Source: Devosia sp. (GTDB lineage: Bacteria > Pseudomonadota > Alphaproteobacteria > Rhizobiales > Devosiaceae). Taken from it: 64,000 bases of DNA. The stretch's first letter is position 1, and each line of letters opens with the position of its first letter. The stretch is taken from the NCBI RefSeq assembly GCF_028290625.1, contig NZ_JAQGJM010000019.1:103466-167465 (forward strand), given 5' to 3'. A program made the translations under genes and the position numbers. The notes under the pieces are model-generated. The model was not told the origin of the DNA, searched no databases, and saw only the letters and a program-made list of their open reading frames with translations. This document shows positions 41,903-50,211 of this stretch, piece by piece.

Positions 41903-42181
41903 CTATTGCAGGACGCGGTCCAGATTGTATTCGCCGGTGCGGATGCGCGCGGGCAGCATTTTCACCAGTTCGGCGGTGGCGTCGTCGCCATGCAGCTTGA
42001 CGAAGGTCGCCAGCGCCGCAAACAGCGAGGCATGGGCCAGGGCGACACTGTCCACCCCATCATCCTCGGCGCTATTCCAGGCCTCGGCCAGGTATTCGAG
42101 CGCCAACTGCCGCTCGCCATGGTCGTGGTCCACCGTGCCGATGTCGTCGGCTGCTGGAAATGGGGTCTTGCTGATTGACAT
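41903..42181 (-). CDS. Small helical protein of unknown function
   Basis: 92 residues, all predicted helix after the first 20, acidic, no signal or membrane segment. Segments such as Gln-Leu-Ala-Leu-Glu-Tyr-Leu-Ala-Glu-Ala-Trp and Ser-Leu-Phe-Ala-Ala-Leu-Ala-Thr-Phe-Val form amphipathic helices. No ribosome site is obvious, but the protein composition fits a real gene. Function unknown. Confidence 0.65.
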   Translation of the reverse strand: MSISKTPFPAADDIGTVDHDHGERQLALEYLAEAWNSAEDDGVDSVALAHASLFAALATFVKLHGDDATAELVKMLPARIRTGEYNLDRVLQ

Positions 42182-42276
42182 ACCGGCTGGGTTAGCATGG
42201 GTCTGGCGGACGCGCAGGCGAGAAGTAACCCGAAGGTTAACACTGGCCTAGGAATTAGACTTAACGGGGAAACAGG

Positions 42277-42642
42277 CTATTCGGCGAAGCGCGTATGGAT
42301 ATCGCGCGCCACCTGTTCGGCCTCCGTCAAAAGCCGCGTCAGCGCTTCCTTGGCGGCGGGCGTGCAGGCATGGTGAAACCGCGCGAACGCCGTGTAGCCG
42401 CCATTGAACGCCCCGGCCAGGCGTTGCCGCCGGTCCTCGTCGGGCTCATCGAGGTTGATCAGGTCTTCCATCTGCGCGCGCCAATCGGTGGTCCCCGCCT
42501 GGCAGAGCGGCTGCAGGAAATAGAGGCTCCCCATAATCTCGGCCAACCGCTCCATCTGCGGCTGATAGAGCGGATCGATGGCCCAGGCCGAGGGGCTTAC
42601 CAACAGCATTGCCGCCGTCACGAAAGTTCTGAAAAGCTTCAA
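42277..42642 (-). CDS. TIGR02301-family exported protein
   Basis: 121 residues from a TTG at 42642, which starts a signal peptide (Lys-Leu-Phe-Arg-Thr-Phe-Val-Thr-Ala-Ala-Met-Leu-Leu, cleavage after Ala-Trp-Ala). The mature part is helical, with Arg-Leu-Ala-Glu-Ile-Met-Gly-Ser-Leu-Tyr-Phe-Leu-Gln-Pro-Leu-Cys and Arg-Gln-Arg-Leu-Ala-Gly-Ala-Phe-Asn-Gly-Gly-Tyr, recognised from the TIGR02301 family of Hyphomicrobiales. Function unknown. It follows the NUDIX gene by 34 bases on the same strand, an arrangement I recall from related genomes. The start is uncertain because no ATG precedes the signal sequence. Confidence 0.78.
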   Translation of the reverse strand: MKLFRTFVTAAMLLVSPSAWAIDPLYQPQMERLAEIMGSLYFLQPLCQAGTTDWRAQMEDLINLDEPDEDRRQRLAGAFNGGYTAFARFHHACTPAAKEALTRLLTEAEQVARDIHTRFAE

Positions 42643-42676
42643 TTGTGCATCCGCATGCTGGCTCGCTTCGTCTCTA

Positions 42677-43075
42677 TCAGCTTCGCTCGAACAGCGCGAA
42701 TGCCTTGGCAAGCACAAGATCGAGATGCGACGTGGTGCGCAGGGTGCCGATTTCGTCCGCGCCGACCCATTGGGTGCCAGCGATCTCGTCGGATGGCACA
42801 ATCTCGCCCTCGAAGCCCTGCGTGGCGAACACCGCTAGCCGAAACGCCTTGTCCTTGCCCAGCCACTGCTCCATCACCGGATGCAGCCCAAACACGGTTA
42901 GCCCCAGCTCTTCCTTGATCTCGCGGGCGGCGCATTGCTCGATGGTTTCACCCGGCTCGATCCGCCCGCCCGGCAGCGTCCACAAATGCTGGTAGGGCGC
43001 GTAGGCGCGCTTGATCAGCAGCACCTTTTGCTTGTGGATAAGGGCGACGCTGGCCGCATTGGCTGGACTGCTCAT
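42677..43075 (-). CDS. NUDIX hydrolase
   Basis: 132 residues from the ATG at 43075, 5 bases after GGAG; the ATG directly before it is too close. The complete NUDIX box is at about 38-60: Gly-Gly-Arg-Ile-Glu-Pro-Gly-Glu-Thr-Ile-Glu-Gln-Cys-Ala-Ala-Arg-Glu-Ile-Lys-Glu, followed by Glu-Leu-Gly-Leu. It hydrolyses a nucleoside diphosphate linked to another group, perhaps an oxidised nucleotide. Convergent neighbours none; divergent from the yedK gene. Confidence 0.93.
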   Translation of the reverse strand: MSSPANAASVALIHKQKVLLIKRAYAPYQHLWTLPGGRIEPGETIEQCAAREIKEELGLTVFGLHPVMEQWLGKDKAFRLAVFATQGFEGEIVPSDEIAGTQWVGADEIGTLRTTSHLDLVLAKAFALFERS

Positions 43076-43142
43076 CATCGCTCCATTTGCGATTCTGCTG
43101 GCTCGGCACTACCTGTAACCCAGGCGTAAGGAGACCCCAAGC

Positions 43143-43877
43143 ATGTGCGGACGCTACGCATCCACCCTGCCGCCCGAAATGATGCAGGAACTGTTCAAGA
43201 CGCTGAACAGCATCGAGCTGATCCCGCGCTTCAATATCGCGCCGACGCAGCCGGTCGCCGCCATCTGGGAAGAATCAAAGCGCCGCGAGGCTCATTTCGC
43301 CCGTTGGGGGCTGGTGCCTCGCTGGGTCAAGGACCCGCGCGAATTCCCGCTGCTGATCAATGCGCGGGTCGAAACCATGGCCGAAAAGCCGGCCTTCCGC
43401 GACGCCCTCAAGCATAGCCGCTGCATCATCCCCGCCAGCGGCTATTACGAATGGCGGACTAATCCCGACAAGTCCAAGCAGCCGTTCTATATCACCCACG
43501 AGGACGGCCAGCCGATGGCCCTCGCGGGCCTCTACGCCACCTGGTCCGGCCCCGAAGGCGAGGAAGTCGACACCGTCGCCACCATCACCGTGCCCGCCAA
43601 TGGCCAGCTCTCCGCCATCCACGACCGCATGCCGGCAATCCTCGAAGGCGACGCCATCGAGCAGTGGCTCGACGTGAGAGGCACCGATGCCAAGACCGCC
43701 TATCAACTGGCACTGCCGCTCGCCGATGGCGCGCTGAAATTCCACCCGGTCTCCACCCGCGTCAATTCCGCCCGCATGGACGATCCCGGCCTGATCGAGC
43801 CGGTCGCTGACGTTCGCCCCGAACCCGTCCCCAAGAAGAGAGCCGCCGGTGGCGGTTCGCAGATGGATTTGTTCTAG
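43143..43877 (+). CDS. yedK: YedK/HMCES abasic-site shielding protein (SRAP) with C-terminal clamp-like motif
   Basis: 244 residues, ATG behind AAGGAG. SRAP features are all present: Cys2 exposed after Met removal (Met-Cys-Gly-Arg-Tyr), Asn31 in Arg-Phe-Asn-Ile-Ala-Pro, Glu103 (Gly-Tyr-Tyr-Glu-Trp) and His160 (Ile-His-Asp-Arg-Met-Pro). The protein forms a thiazolidine crosslink with abasic sites in single-stranded DNA to protect replication forks. The last five residues are QMDLF, matching the QL(S/D)LF beta-clamp binding consensus after a flexible Gly-Gly-Gly-Ser linker. No SOS box was seen in its short leader. Confidence 0.95.
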   Translation: MCGRYASTLPPEMMQELFKTLNSIELIPRFNIAPTQPVAAIWEESKRREAHFARWGLVPRWVKDPREFPLLINARVETMAEKPAFRDALKHSRCIIPASGYYEWRTNPDKSKQPFYITHEDGQPMALAGLYATWSGPEGEEVDTVATITVPANGQLSAIHDRMPAILEGDAIEQWLDVRGTDAKTAYQLALPLADGALKFHPVSTRVNSARMDDPGLIEPVADVRPEPVPKKRAAGGGSQMDLF

Positions 43878-43942
43878 CCGCCCGCCACATTGTCGCGCCG
43901 CCGTGCTAGACACGCCACCACACCATTCGACTGCGAGTCCCC

Positions 43943-44839
43943 GTGTCCGCCCCCATCCGCCTTGCCGATACCGCCTCCCTCAAGGGCATGGCTCTGGGAT
44001 TCCTCGCCTATTCGCTGTTTGCCGTGCATGACGCCGTGGTGAAGGGCATCATCATGGAACTGCCCGTGGTGCAGATACTGTTCCTGCGCAGCCTTGTTAT
44101 CGTGGTCATCACCCTATCCATCGGACGCGCCGGCGTGCTGACCGGCCTGCGCCTGTCGCCCAACAAGCACATGATGCTCTATCGCGCGGCGCTGACGCTG
44201 GCCGCCTGGTGCATGTATTATTCCACCGGCCGATACCTGCAACTGGCCGAGATGACGACGCTCTACTATTTCGCGCCGGTGTTCACCATCGTGCTGGCGG
44301 TCATCTTCCTCGGCGAACGCCTGACCCTGGCGCGCGTCAGCGCCGCCGCCATCGGCTTTTTCGGTGTCATCGTCGCCTGCAATCCGGTCGGCATGAGCCT
44401 GGGCTGGCCGTCGCTGCTGGTGCTCGCCGCGGCGTTCTGCTGGTCGGTGGCGATGATCCTGATGCGCACCATTTCCAAAAGCGAAGGCACGCTGGTGCAG
44501 ACCCTGGCGATCAACCTTTGCTACGTGGTCGTCATGGGCATAGCCTCGATCTTCTTCTGGCAACCCATGGATGCCCGCAGCATCGCCTTCGTTATTGTCG
44601 CCGGTCTCATCGGCGGCGTGGCGCAATATGCGCTGGTGGATGCCGCGCGGCTGGTGCCAGCGGGTGTGCTGGGAACGGTCGAATACTCGGCGCTGGTCTG
44701 GGCTTTTGTGTTTGGCTACCTATTCTGGAGGGAAGTGCCGTCCACCTCGGTCTATCTCGGCGCCGCGTTGATCGCGACCGCGGGCTTATTGGTCGCCTGG
44801 AACGAGCGCCGTCGCGCGCCCGTCCTCGAAATGCCCTAG
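43943..44839 (+). CDS. DMT-family EamA transporter
   Basis: 298 residues from a GTG at 43943 with a weak ribosome site. Ten hydrophobic segments in two EamA repeats are visible (first repeat to about 140, second from 150). Typical bits are Phe-Leu-Arg-Ser-Leu-Val-Ile near helix 2 and Tyr-Phe-Ala-Pro-Val-Phe-Thr-Ile-Val-Leu-Ala at helix 4. It probably exports an amino acid or other small metabolite. Its stop codon shares a CTAG with the convergent hemerythrin gene (44836-44839). Confidence 0.9.
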   Translation: MSAPIRLADTASLKGMALGFLAYSLFAVHDAVVKGIIMELPVVQILFLRSLVIVVITLSIGRAGVLTGLRLSPNKHMMLYRAALTLAAWCMYYSTGRYLQLAEMTTLYYFAPVFTIVLAVIFLGERLTLARVSAAAIGFFGVIVACNPVGMSLGWPSLLVLAAAFCWSVAMILMRTISKSEGTLVQTLAINLCYVVVMGIASIFFWQPMDARSIAFVIVAGLIGGVAQYALVDAARLVPAGVLGTVEYSALVWAFVFGYLFWREVPSTSVYLGAALIATAGLLVAWNERRRAPVLEMP

Positions 44840-45396
44840 CCGCCGATGCCGAAATAGCCCAGCGCGTCGCCGATCTCTTCTTCCTCGTAACCGAGATGCG
44901 ACAGCAGCACCCGGCCGAGTGCCTCGTACACTTCCTTTGCGTCCTCGAACCGCGACGTGCTGGGCTCGCGCGCCAGCGCATTGAGCGCATCCACCTGCCG
45001 CACCAGCAGTTCGTGCACCACCACATGCTCGGCCTGCAGCCGCTCCGCCACCTTGCGGAACGCCTCGCCTTGCTTGCTCAACTCGGGAAAAACCGCGTAA
45101 TCTTCGATCGAATGGTGCGTATTGACGATCTGGCAGTGCCGCCCGCACAAATTGCCGAACCGCCGGTAATTGCCGATGATCTCCAGGTCCGCCGTCTGCG
45201 CCGCGACCTCCTCGACCGAAACCGCTCCCGCCGACGCCCGCTCGATCAACTCGCCAATGGCCTGCATGTTCTCGCGCAGATGGTCGTGGATCATCTTGAG
45301 ATGTTCCCCCGGCGCCCGCTGCGCCGCCGTCAGCCCTCCAAGCCTGGGCGCCTTGGGGCGCGTGGCATCGTCTAGAAATTCAATATCGAGCAGCAT
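44836..45396 (-). CDS. Hemerythrin-domain protein
   Basis: 186 residues, ATG behind GGAGACCCA. The di-iron pattern is present: His-Leu-Lys-Met-Ile-His-Asp-His-Leu, Ile-Val-Asn-Thr-His-His-Ser-Ile-Glu-Asp-Tyr-Ala-Val-Phe-Pro-Glu, Glu-His-Val-Val-Val-His-Glu and a late His-Leu-Gly-Tyr-Glu-Glu-Glu-Glu. Such proteins bind oxygen, nitric oxide or store iron. The domain occupies nearly the whole chain. Regulation not visible; transcribed alone. Confidence 0.93.
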   Translation of the reverse strand: MLLDIEFLDDATRPKAPRLGGLTAAQRAPGEHLKMIHDHLRENMQAIGELIERASAGAVSVEEVAAQTADLEIIGNYRRFGNLCGRHCQIVNTHHSIEDYAVFPELSKQGEAFRKVAERLQAEHVVVHELLVRQVDALNALAREPSTSRFEDAKEVYEALGRVLLSHLGYEEEEIGDALGYFGIGG

Positions 45397-45481
45397 TGGG
45401 TCTCCGAAACGGGAAAATGGATTGTTTCCCCGAAATGGGACCAGCGCCGGATCCGATCAAGTAGGTACATTTTAGTGACGA

Positions 45482-46894
45482 TCACCCCAGCATCTTGCCC
45501 GGGTTCAAAATCCCCTTCGGATCGAGCGCGGTCTTGATGGCGTGCATCATTTCAAGCGCCACCGGGTCCTTGATCCGCTTGAGCAGGTCGACCTTGAGTT
45601 GGCCGATGCCGTGTTCAGCCGAGAACGAACCGCCCAGCTTGAGCACGATCTCGTAGATCGCCTCATGCACGGCGTCGTCCTGGGCCATCACCCATTTCGG
45701 ATCGGCGCCAATCGGCTGGCTGAAATTGAAGTGGATATTGCCGTCGCCCATATGCCCGAACGGCACTGGGCGAATGCCCGGCATCACCCGCTCCGCCGCC
45801 GCCGATCCCTCGGCGATTAGTTGCGGAATGGCCGCGATCGGCACCGACACGTCATGCTTGATCGAGGCGCCTTCGCGCGATTGCACCTCGCTCATCTGCT
45901 CGCGAAAAGCCCACATATTGGTGCGGTCGGCGGCAGACTGGGCCATTGCCGCTGTTTCCAGCAGACCCTGTTCCAACCCTGCTTCAAGCGCTGCCTCTAG
46001 CGCGCCGGGCTCGGTGCCCTTCATCCGCGACAGTTCAACCAGCGCATACCATGGCGATGGCCCCGCCGTGGGGTCACGCGTCAACATGCCGTGCCGTAAC
46101 TGGAATTCCAGCCCGATCTGCGGGATCAGCTCAAATGCATTCAGCCGCGAGCCGGCCCGCGCCCGCAGCAGTTGAAACAGCTCCAACGCCATGTCCGGGG
46201 AGGCCACGCTGACCAGCGCCGTCTCGTGGTCTTCCGGCTGCGGGAAAATCTTCAGCGTCGCCGCCGTGATGATCCCCAGCGTTCCCTCGGCCCCGACGAG
46301 CAAGTCCTTGAGGTCGTAGCCCGTATTGTCCTTCTTGAGCGAAGTGAGCCCCTGATAGAGCCGCCCATCCGCCAGCACCGCCTCGACGCCCATGCACAAT
46401 TCCCGCGCATTGCCGAACGCCAGCACATTCACCCCGCCCGCATTGGACGACAGCACGCCGCCAATCCGTGCCGAGCCCTGCGAGGCCAGCCAGAGCGGAA
46501 ACATCGCCCCCTCCGCCTCCGCCGCCTTATGCGCGTTTTCGAGAATGACCCCGGCTTCCGCCGTCATCGTCCCCGCCGCGATATCGATCGCGCGCACCTT
46601 GTCCAGCCGTTGCAGGCTGACAATCACCTCGTCGCCGCGCAATGGCACTTGCGCGCCCACGAGCCCGGTATTGCCGCCCTGCGGAATGAGCCCAATGCCC
46701 TGCGCATTGGCCCAGCGCACCACCGCCTGCACCTGCGCCACGTCCGCCGGCCGCACGATTGCCGCGGCCGGTGTGTGGAAGCGCTTGCGTGGCTCGTTCA
46801 GATAGGGCGCCATGTCGCCGGCATCGGCGATGACCGCCGTCGGGCCTAGCAGGCTGCTCAGTTGGGCGGCAATTTCGGCGGTGCTCAGGGCCAT
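45482..46894 (-). CDS. FAD-binding oxidoreductase (D-2-hydroxyacid dehydrogenase-like, GlcD family)
   Basis: 470 residues from the ATG at 46894 behind AGGT. The N-terminal FAD_binding_4 domain shows Pro-Gln-Gly-Gly-Asn-Thr-Gly-Leu-Val and Leu-Ser-Ser-Asn-Ala-Gly-Gly-Val-Asn-Val; the C-terminal FAD-oxidase domain ends with Phe-Ser-Ala-Glu-His-Gly-Ile-Gly and Asp-Pro-Lys-Gly-Ile-Leu-Asn-Pro-Gly-Lys. His-Met-Gly-Asp-Gly-Asn is the family's substrate/metal region. Likely oxidises D-lactate, D-2-hydroxyglutarate or a similar acid and passes electrons to a quinone or electron-transfer flavoprotein. The substrate is not certain. Confidence 0.92.
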   Translation of the reverse strand: MALSTAEIAAQLSSLLGPTAVIADAGDMAPYLNEPRKRFHTPAAAIVRPADVAQVQAVVRWANAQGIGLIPQGGNTGLVGAQVPLRGDEVIVSLQRLDKVRAIDIAAGTMTAEAGVILENAHKAAEAEGAMFPLWLASQGSARIGGVLSSNAGGVNVLAFGNARELCMGVEAVLADGRLYQGLTSLKKDNTGYDLKDLLVGAEGTLGIITAATLKIFPQPEDHETALVSVASPDMALELFQLLRARAGSRLNAFELIPQIGLEFQLRHGMLTRDPTAGPSPWYALVELSRMKGTEPGALEAALEAGLEQGLLETAAMAQSAADRTNMWAFREQMSEVQSREGASIKHDVSVPIAAIPQLIAEGSAAAERVMPGIRPVPFGHMGDGNIHFNFSQPIGADPKWVMAQDDAVHEAIYEIVLKLGGSFSAEHGIGQLKVDLLKRIKDPVALEMMHAIKTALDPKGILNPGKMLG

Positions 46895-47092
46895 GAAATA
46901 CCTAAATTCTTGCATTGGTTTCGCGAGGCAGTGAACTTGCCGGTCAGGACACCCTGTGCCACAACCGGTATGGTGGCTCCAACGTCGTTAGCATGAAATT
47001 GCTCGACAATGTCGAACCCCGGGCGGGCGAATAGTCGCTCGTTTGTAACTATGCTGCGGCAGGCGGGTGCGCGCCTGCAAGAGAGATCGAAC

Positions 47093-47707
47093 ATGACCGC
47101 CTTGATCTGGCCAGAGATCTATTTCGTTCGCCATGGGGAAACCCCCTGGAACGCCGAGCGCCGCTATCAGGGGCGCAAGGATATTCCACTCAACGAAAAA
47201 GGGCAGGGCCAGGCCGATCAGAACGGGGTGGCGCTCGCCGCCCTGTTCGCCGCGCGTGGCCTCGATCCGATGGCCTTCGAATGGCACGCCTCGCCCCTCA
47301 ACCGTACCCGCGACACCATGGACCGCGTCCGCGCGGGTTTCACCACGCCGCTGCCGCCGGTCAAGTATGACGTGCGCCTGATGGAAATCTCCTTCGGCGT
47401 GCTTGAAGGCATGCTGTTCGAGGAACTGCCCGCCAACATGGCACATGCCCCGGGCCGACGCACCGAATCCTATTGGGAATACCGCCCCGAAAACGGTGAA
47501 AACTACCGCGACGTCGAGGCCCGCCTCGAACAATTCGCCCACACCATGACGGGCCCCTCCATCGTCGTCGCACACGGCGGCATCGCCCGCACCCTGCGCG
47601 TGCTGATCGAGCGCGCCCCCATCCTCGAAGTCATCAACTGGGCGCCTCCGCAGGACGCCATCATGCACTTCACTCCGGGCAAGATGGAGTTGCTGCGCGC
47701 CGAATAG
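47093..47707 (+). CDS. Histidine phosphatase family protein (phosphoglycerate mutase-like)
   Basis: 204 residues from the ATG at 47093 with GAGAGA upstream. The catalytic Arg-His-Gly-Glu-Thr is near the N-terminus (Tyr-Phe-Val-Arg-His-Gly-Glu-Thr-Pro-Trp-Asn), followed by Leu-Asn-Glu-Lys-Gly-Gln, Ser-Pro-Leu-Asn-Arg-Thr and the second histidine in Val-Val-Ala-His-Gly-Gly-Ile-Ala-Arg. It is a phosphate-ester hydrolase or mutase of unknown substrate. The toxin-antitoxin pair follows. Confidence 0.92.
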   Translation: MTALIWPEIYFVRHGETPWNAERRYQGRKDIPLNEKGQGQADQNGVALAALFAARGLDPMAFEWHASPLNRTRDTMDRVRAGFTTPLPPVKYDVRLMEISFGVLEGMLFEELPANMAHAPGRRTESYWEYRPENGENYRDVEARLEQFAHTMTGPSIVVAHGGIARTLRVLIERAPILEVINWAPPQDAIMHFTPGKMELLRAE

Positions 47708-47715
47708 GTCTTGAT

Positions 47716-47752
47716 TTGGTGCCAAATTCAGGTCATTTTATGGGTCTGAATT
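47716..47752. promoter_or_regulatory. Operator of the toxin-antitoxin operon
   Basis: AATTCAG (47725-47731) and CTGAATT (47746-47752) form perfect 7-base inverted arms. TTGGTGCCAA, itself symmetric at both ends, overlaps the left arm (47716-47725), and GGTGCCAA recurs at 47755-47762. The cluster lies just before the antitoxin ATG, as expected for autoregulation by antitoxin and toxin. Confidence 0.6.
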
Positions 47753-47763
47753 GAGGTGCCAAA

Positions 47764-48027
47764 ATGAATGAGCATTTTCAGCGTGTGGAAGCTGATCTGG
47801 TGGTGAGCGTCTCGGAGCTCAAAAAGAACCCTTCGGCCGTCTTCACCAAGGCGTCTGAGAACGCGATGGGTATTGCTGTCCTAAACCACAACAAAGTGGT
47901 CGGCTATGTTCTGCCCCCGGACGTTTATGAGGCCCTTCTGGAAGAACTCGACGATTTCAGGCTGGTCGAGATCGTCAAGGAACGAATGAACGAACCAACC
48001 GTCTCCGTCGACATTAATGACCTATAA
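47764..48027 (+). CDS. Antitoxin of a RelBE-type module (Phd/YefM-like)
   Basis: 87 residues. N-terminal DNA-binding Phd/YefM fold (Leu-Val-Val-Ser-Val-Ser-Glu-Leu-Lys-Lys-Asn-Pro-Ser-Ala-Val-Phe), then Val-Gly-Tyr-Val-Leu-Pro-Pro-Asp-Val-Tyr and an acidic C-terminal helix that should cover the toxin. AGG lies upstream of the ATG. It overlaps the toxin gene by 11 bases. Operator symmetry is in its leader. The module lies between two core genes, the phosphatase and aroC. Confidence 0.88.
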   Translation: MNEHFQRVEADLVVSVSELKKNPSAVFTKASENAMGIAVLNHNKVVGYVLPPDVYEALLEELDDFRLVEIVKERMNEPTVSVDINDL

Positions 48028-48313
48028 TCTGGACTTCACTCGAAGCGCTAGGCGGGAATGGGACCGTATCGACGCTGCCTTGCGCGAGCAGTTCAAAAAT
48101 AAGTTGGATGAGCGGCTGCGCAATCCAAGGGTGGTTGCGGATGCGATGCGCAGGATGCCAAGCTGCTACAAGATAAAACTTCGGAAATCCGGCTTTCGAC
48201 TGGTCTATCTCGTACAGGACGAGCGCATAACGGTTCTGGTGCTGTCCGTCGGCAAACGAGATGCCGACAAAACCTATCTCAAAGCGGCACGCGAGCTCGA
48301 CGACCTCGATTGA
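48017..48313 (+). CDS. RelE/ParE-superfamily toxin
   Basis: 98 residues. RelE pattern: Phe-Thr-Arg-Ser-Ala-Arg-Arg-Glu-Trp-Asp, Arg-Leu-Arg-Asn-Pro-Arg, Tyr-Lys-Ile-Lys-Leu-Arg-Lys-Ser-Gly-Phe-Arg-Leu-Val-Tyr and Val-Leu-Ser-Val-Gly-Lys-Arg-Asp. The basic surface and the Arg/Lys/Tyr set fit mRNA cleavage in the ribosomal A site. Translated with the antitoxin through the 11-base overlap. GC content of both genes is a little lower than the neighbours. Confidence 0.9.
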   Translation: MTYNLDFTRSARREWDRIDAALREQFKNKLDERLRNPRVVADAMRRMPSCYKIKLRKSGFRLVYLVQDERITVLVLSVGKRDADKTYLKAARELDDLD

Positions 48314-48361
48314 CCTTCCCGCCGACGGCTCCTAAAAAGCCCGCACGCAAAGGGCCACACC

Positions 48362-49477
48362 ATGTCTTTCAATACCTTCGGACAGCTTTTCCGCTTCACC
48401 ACCTGGGGTGAAAGCCATGGTCCTGCGCTCGGCGTGGTGGTCGATGGCTGCCCGCCCGGCATCGCGCTGACGCCAGAAATGATCCAGCGCGATCTCGATC
48501 GCCGCAAGCCCGGCCAGTCCAAGTTCACCACCCAGCGCCGCGAGGACGACGCCGTGCGCATCCTGTCCGGCGTGTTCGAGGACGAGCGCACCGACGGGTC
48601 GCGCACCACCGGCACGCCCATTTCGCTGATGATCGACAATACCGATCAGCGCTCCAAGGATTATGCTGAAATCCGCGATAAATACCGTCCGGGCCACGCT
48701 GACTATACCTATGACCAGAAATACGGCATTCGCGATTATCGCGGTGGTGGGCGCACCTCGGCCCGCGAAACGGCCGCACGCGTCGCCGCCGGTGCCATCG
48801 CCCGCGCTGTGCTTGCCGGCATCACCATCCGAGCCAGTCTGGTGCAGATCGGCCCGCACAAGATCGATTACGCCAATTTCGATTGGGACCAAGTCGATCA
48901 GAATCCGTTCTTCTGCGCCGACGCGACAGCCGCCGCCATGTGGGCCGACTATCTCGATGGAATCCGCAAATCGGGCAATTCGGTTGGTGCCGTCATCGAA
49001 GTCGTGGCCGAAAACGTCCCGGCCGGCTGGGGCGCGCCGATCTATGGCAAGCTGAGTGCCGACCTGGCCTCCGCCATGATGAGCATCAATGCCGTCAAGG
49101 CCGTCGAAATCGGCGCGGGCTTCGAGGCCGCTAGCCTGACCGGCATCGATAATGCCGACCAAATGCGCGCCGGTCCCGACCGGCCATATTTCCTGTCCAA
49201 CCATGCCGGCGGCATTTTGGGCGGCATTTCCAATGGCGATCCCATCGTTTGCCGGTTTGCGGTGAAGCCGACATCATCGATCCTGTCGGAACGCCAGACC
49301 GTGACGACCGCCAACGAGAACACCGACATCATCACCAAGGGCCGCCACGACCCTTGCGTGGGCATTCGCGCGGTGCCGGTGGGTGAGGCGATGATGGCGT
49401 GTGTTCTGGCCGATCACTATCTGCGCCATCGCGGGCAGACCGGTCGCGAGGGCGCGGTGGGGTTTGAGCGGAACTAG
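48362..49477 (+). CDS. aroC: Chorismate synthase
   Basis: 371 residues, usual length. Opens with [18 protein letters not shown], holds Arg-Pro-Gly-His-Ala-Asp-Tyr and [12 protein letters not shown], and near the end Lys-Gly-Arg-His-Asp-Pro-Cys. It makes chorismate from EPSP using reduced FMN. Its TAG shares CTAG with the convergent tlyA stop (49474-49477). Confidence 0.98.
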   Translation: MSFNTFGQLFRFTTWGESHGPALGVVVDGCPPGIALTPEMIQRDLDRRKPGQSKFTTQRREDDAVRILSGVFEDERTDGSRTTGTPISLMIDNTDQRSKDYAEIRDKYRPGHADYTYDQKYGIRDYRGGGRTSARETAARVAAGAIARAVLAGITIRASLVQIGPHKIDYANFDWDQVDQNPFFCADATAAAMWADYLDGIRKSGNSVGAVIEVVAENVPAGWGAPIYGKLSADLASAMMSINAVKAVEIGAGFEAASLTGIDNADQMRAGPDRPYFLSNHAGGILGGISNGDPIVCRFAVKPTSSILSERQTVTTANENTDIITKGRHDPCVGIRAVPVGEAMMACVLADHYLRHRGQTGREGAVGFERN

Positions 49478-50211
49478 TCCCGCGCGAACACCATCACGGT
49501 TTCCTGATTGCCGTCGCCGCCGGTGATCGGGGAGGCCACCGACATGCGGTGGGTAAAGCCTTGCGCAGCCATGAAGGCCACGACCTCGCCCAGTGCCTCG
49601 GCGATTGCCTCGGCGCTGGTCACGATGCCGCCCTTGCCGACATTCTTGCGGCCGACCTCGAATTGCGGCTTGAACAGGATTACCGCCGAGGCGCCTGGCG
49701 CACACAGGCCCAATGGTGCCGCCAGCACTTTGGTCACCGATACGAAGCTGACATCTGACACCAGGACTTCGATGGGGTCGGGGACCTGCTCTGCGCTCAA
49801 ATCTCGCGCATTGAAGCCTTCGATGTTGACCACCCGGTCACTGCCGCGCAGCCGCTGGTGCAACTGGTCATGACCCACATCCACGGCGTAAATCCTGGCT
49901 GCTCCGCGCTCCATCAGCACCTGGGTAAACCCGCCCGTGGATGCCCCGACATCGAGGCAAACCTTGCCGGTCACGTCGATCGCGGCCGCTTCGAGCCCCG
50001 CGACCAGTTTCAGCGCCGCACGCGACACATAGTTGGAGGCCGGATCGCTCAGCGCCAGCTTATCGTCCTTGCCGACCATCTGGTTCTGCTTGACGGCGGT
50101 CACGTCGTTGATCGTTACCGTGCCGCGCAGGATCGCGTCGCGCGCCCTGGCGCGGCTGGGTACGAGGCCGCGTTGTTCCAGCGCCAGGTCGAGGCGGATG
50201 CGTTCGCTCAT
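49474..50211 (-). CDS. tlyA: TlyA-family 2'-O-methyltransferase (hemolysin A-like)
   Basis: 245 residues. N-terminal S4 RNA-binding domain ([18 protein letters not shown]) and FtsJ-type methylase domain with [12 protein letters not shown] and Val-Ser-Asp-Val-Ser-Phe. TlyA methylates ribose in 16S and/or 23S rRNA. It overlaps the SCO gene by 4 bases and forms a two-gene operon. Confidence 0.94.
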   Translation of the reverse strand: MSERIRLDLALEQRGLVPSRARARDAILRGTVTINDVTAVKQNQMVGKDDKLALSDPASNYVSRAALKLVAGLEAAAIDVTGKVCLDVGASTGGFTQVLMERGAARIYAVDVGHDQLHQRLRGSDRVVNIEGFNARDLSAEQVPDPIEVLVSDVSFVSVTKVLAAPLGLCAPGASAVILFKPQFEVGRKNVGKGGIVTSAEAIAEALGEVVAFMAAQGFTHRMSVASPITGGDGNQETVMVFARD

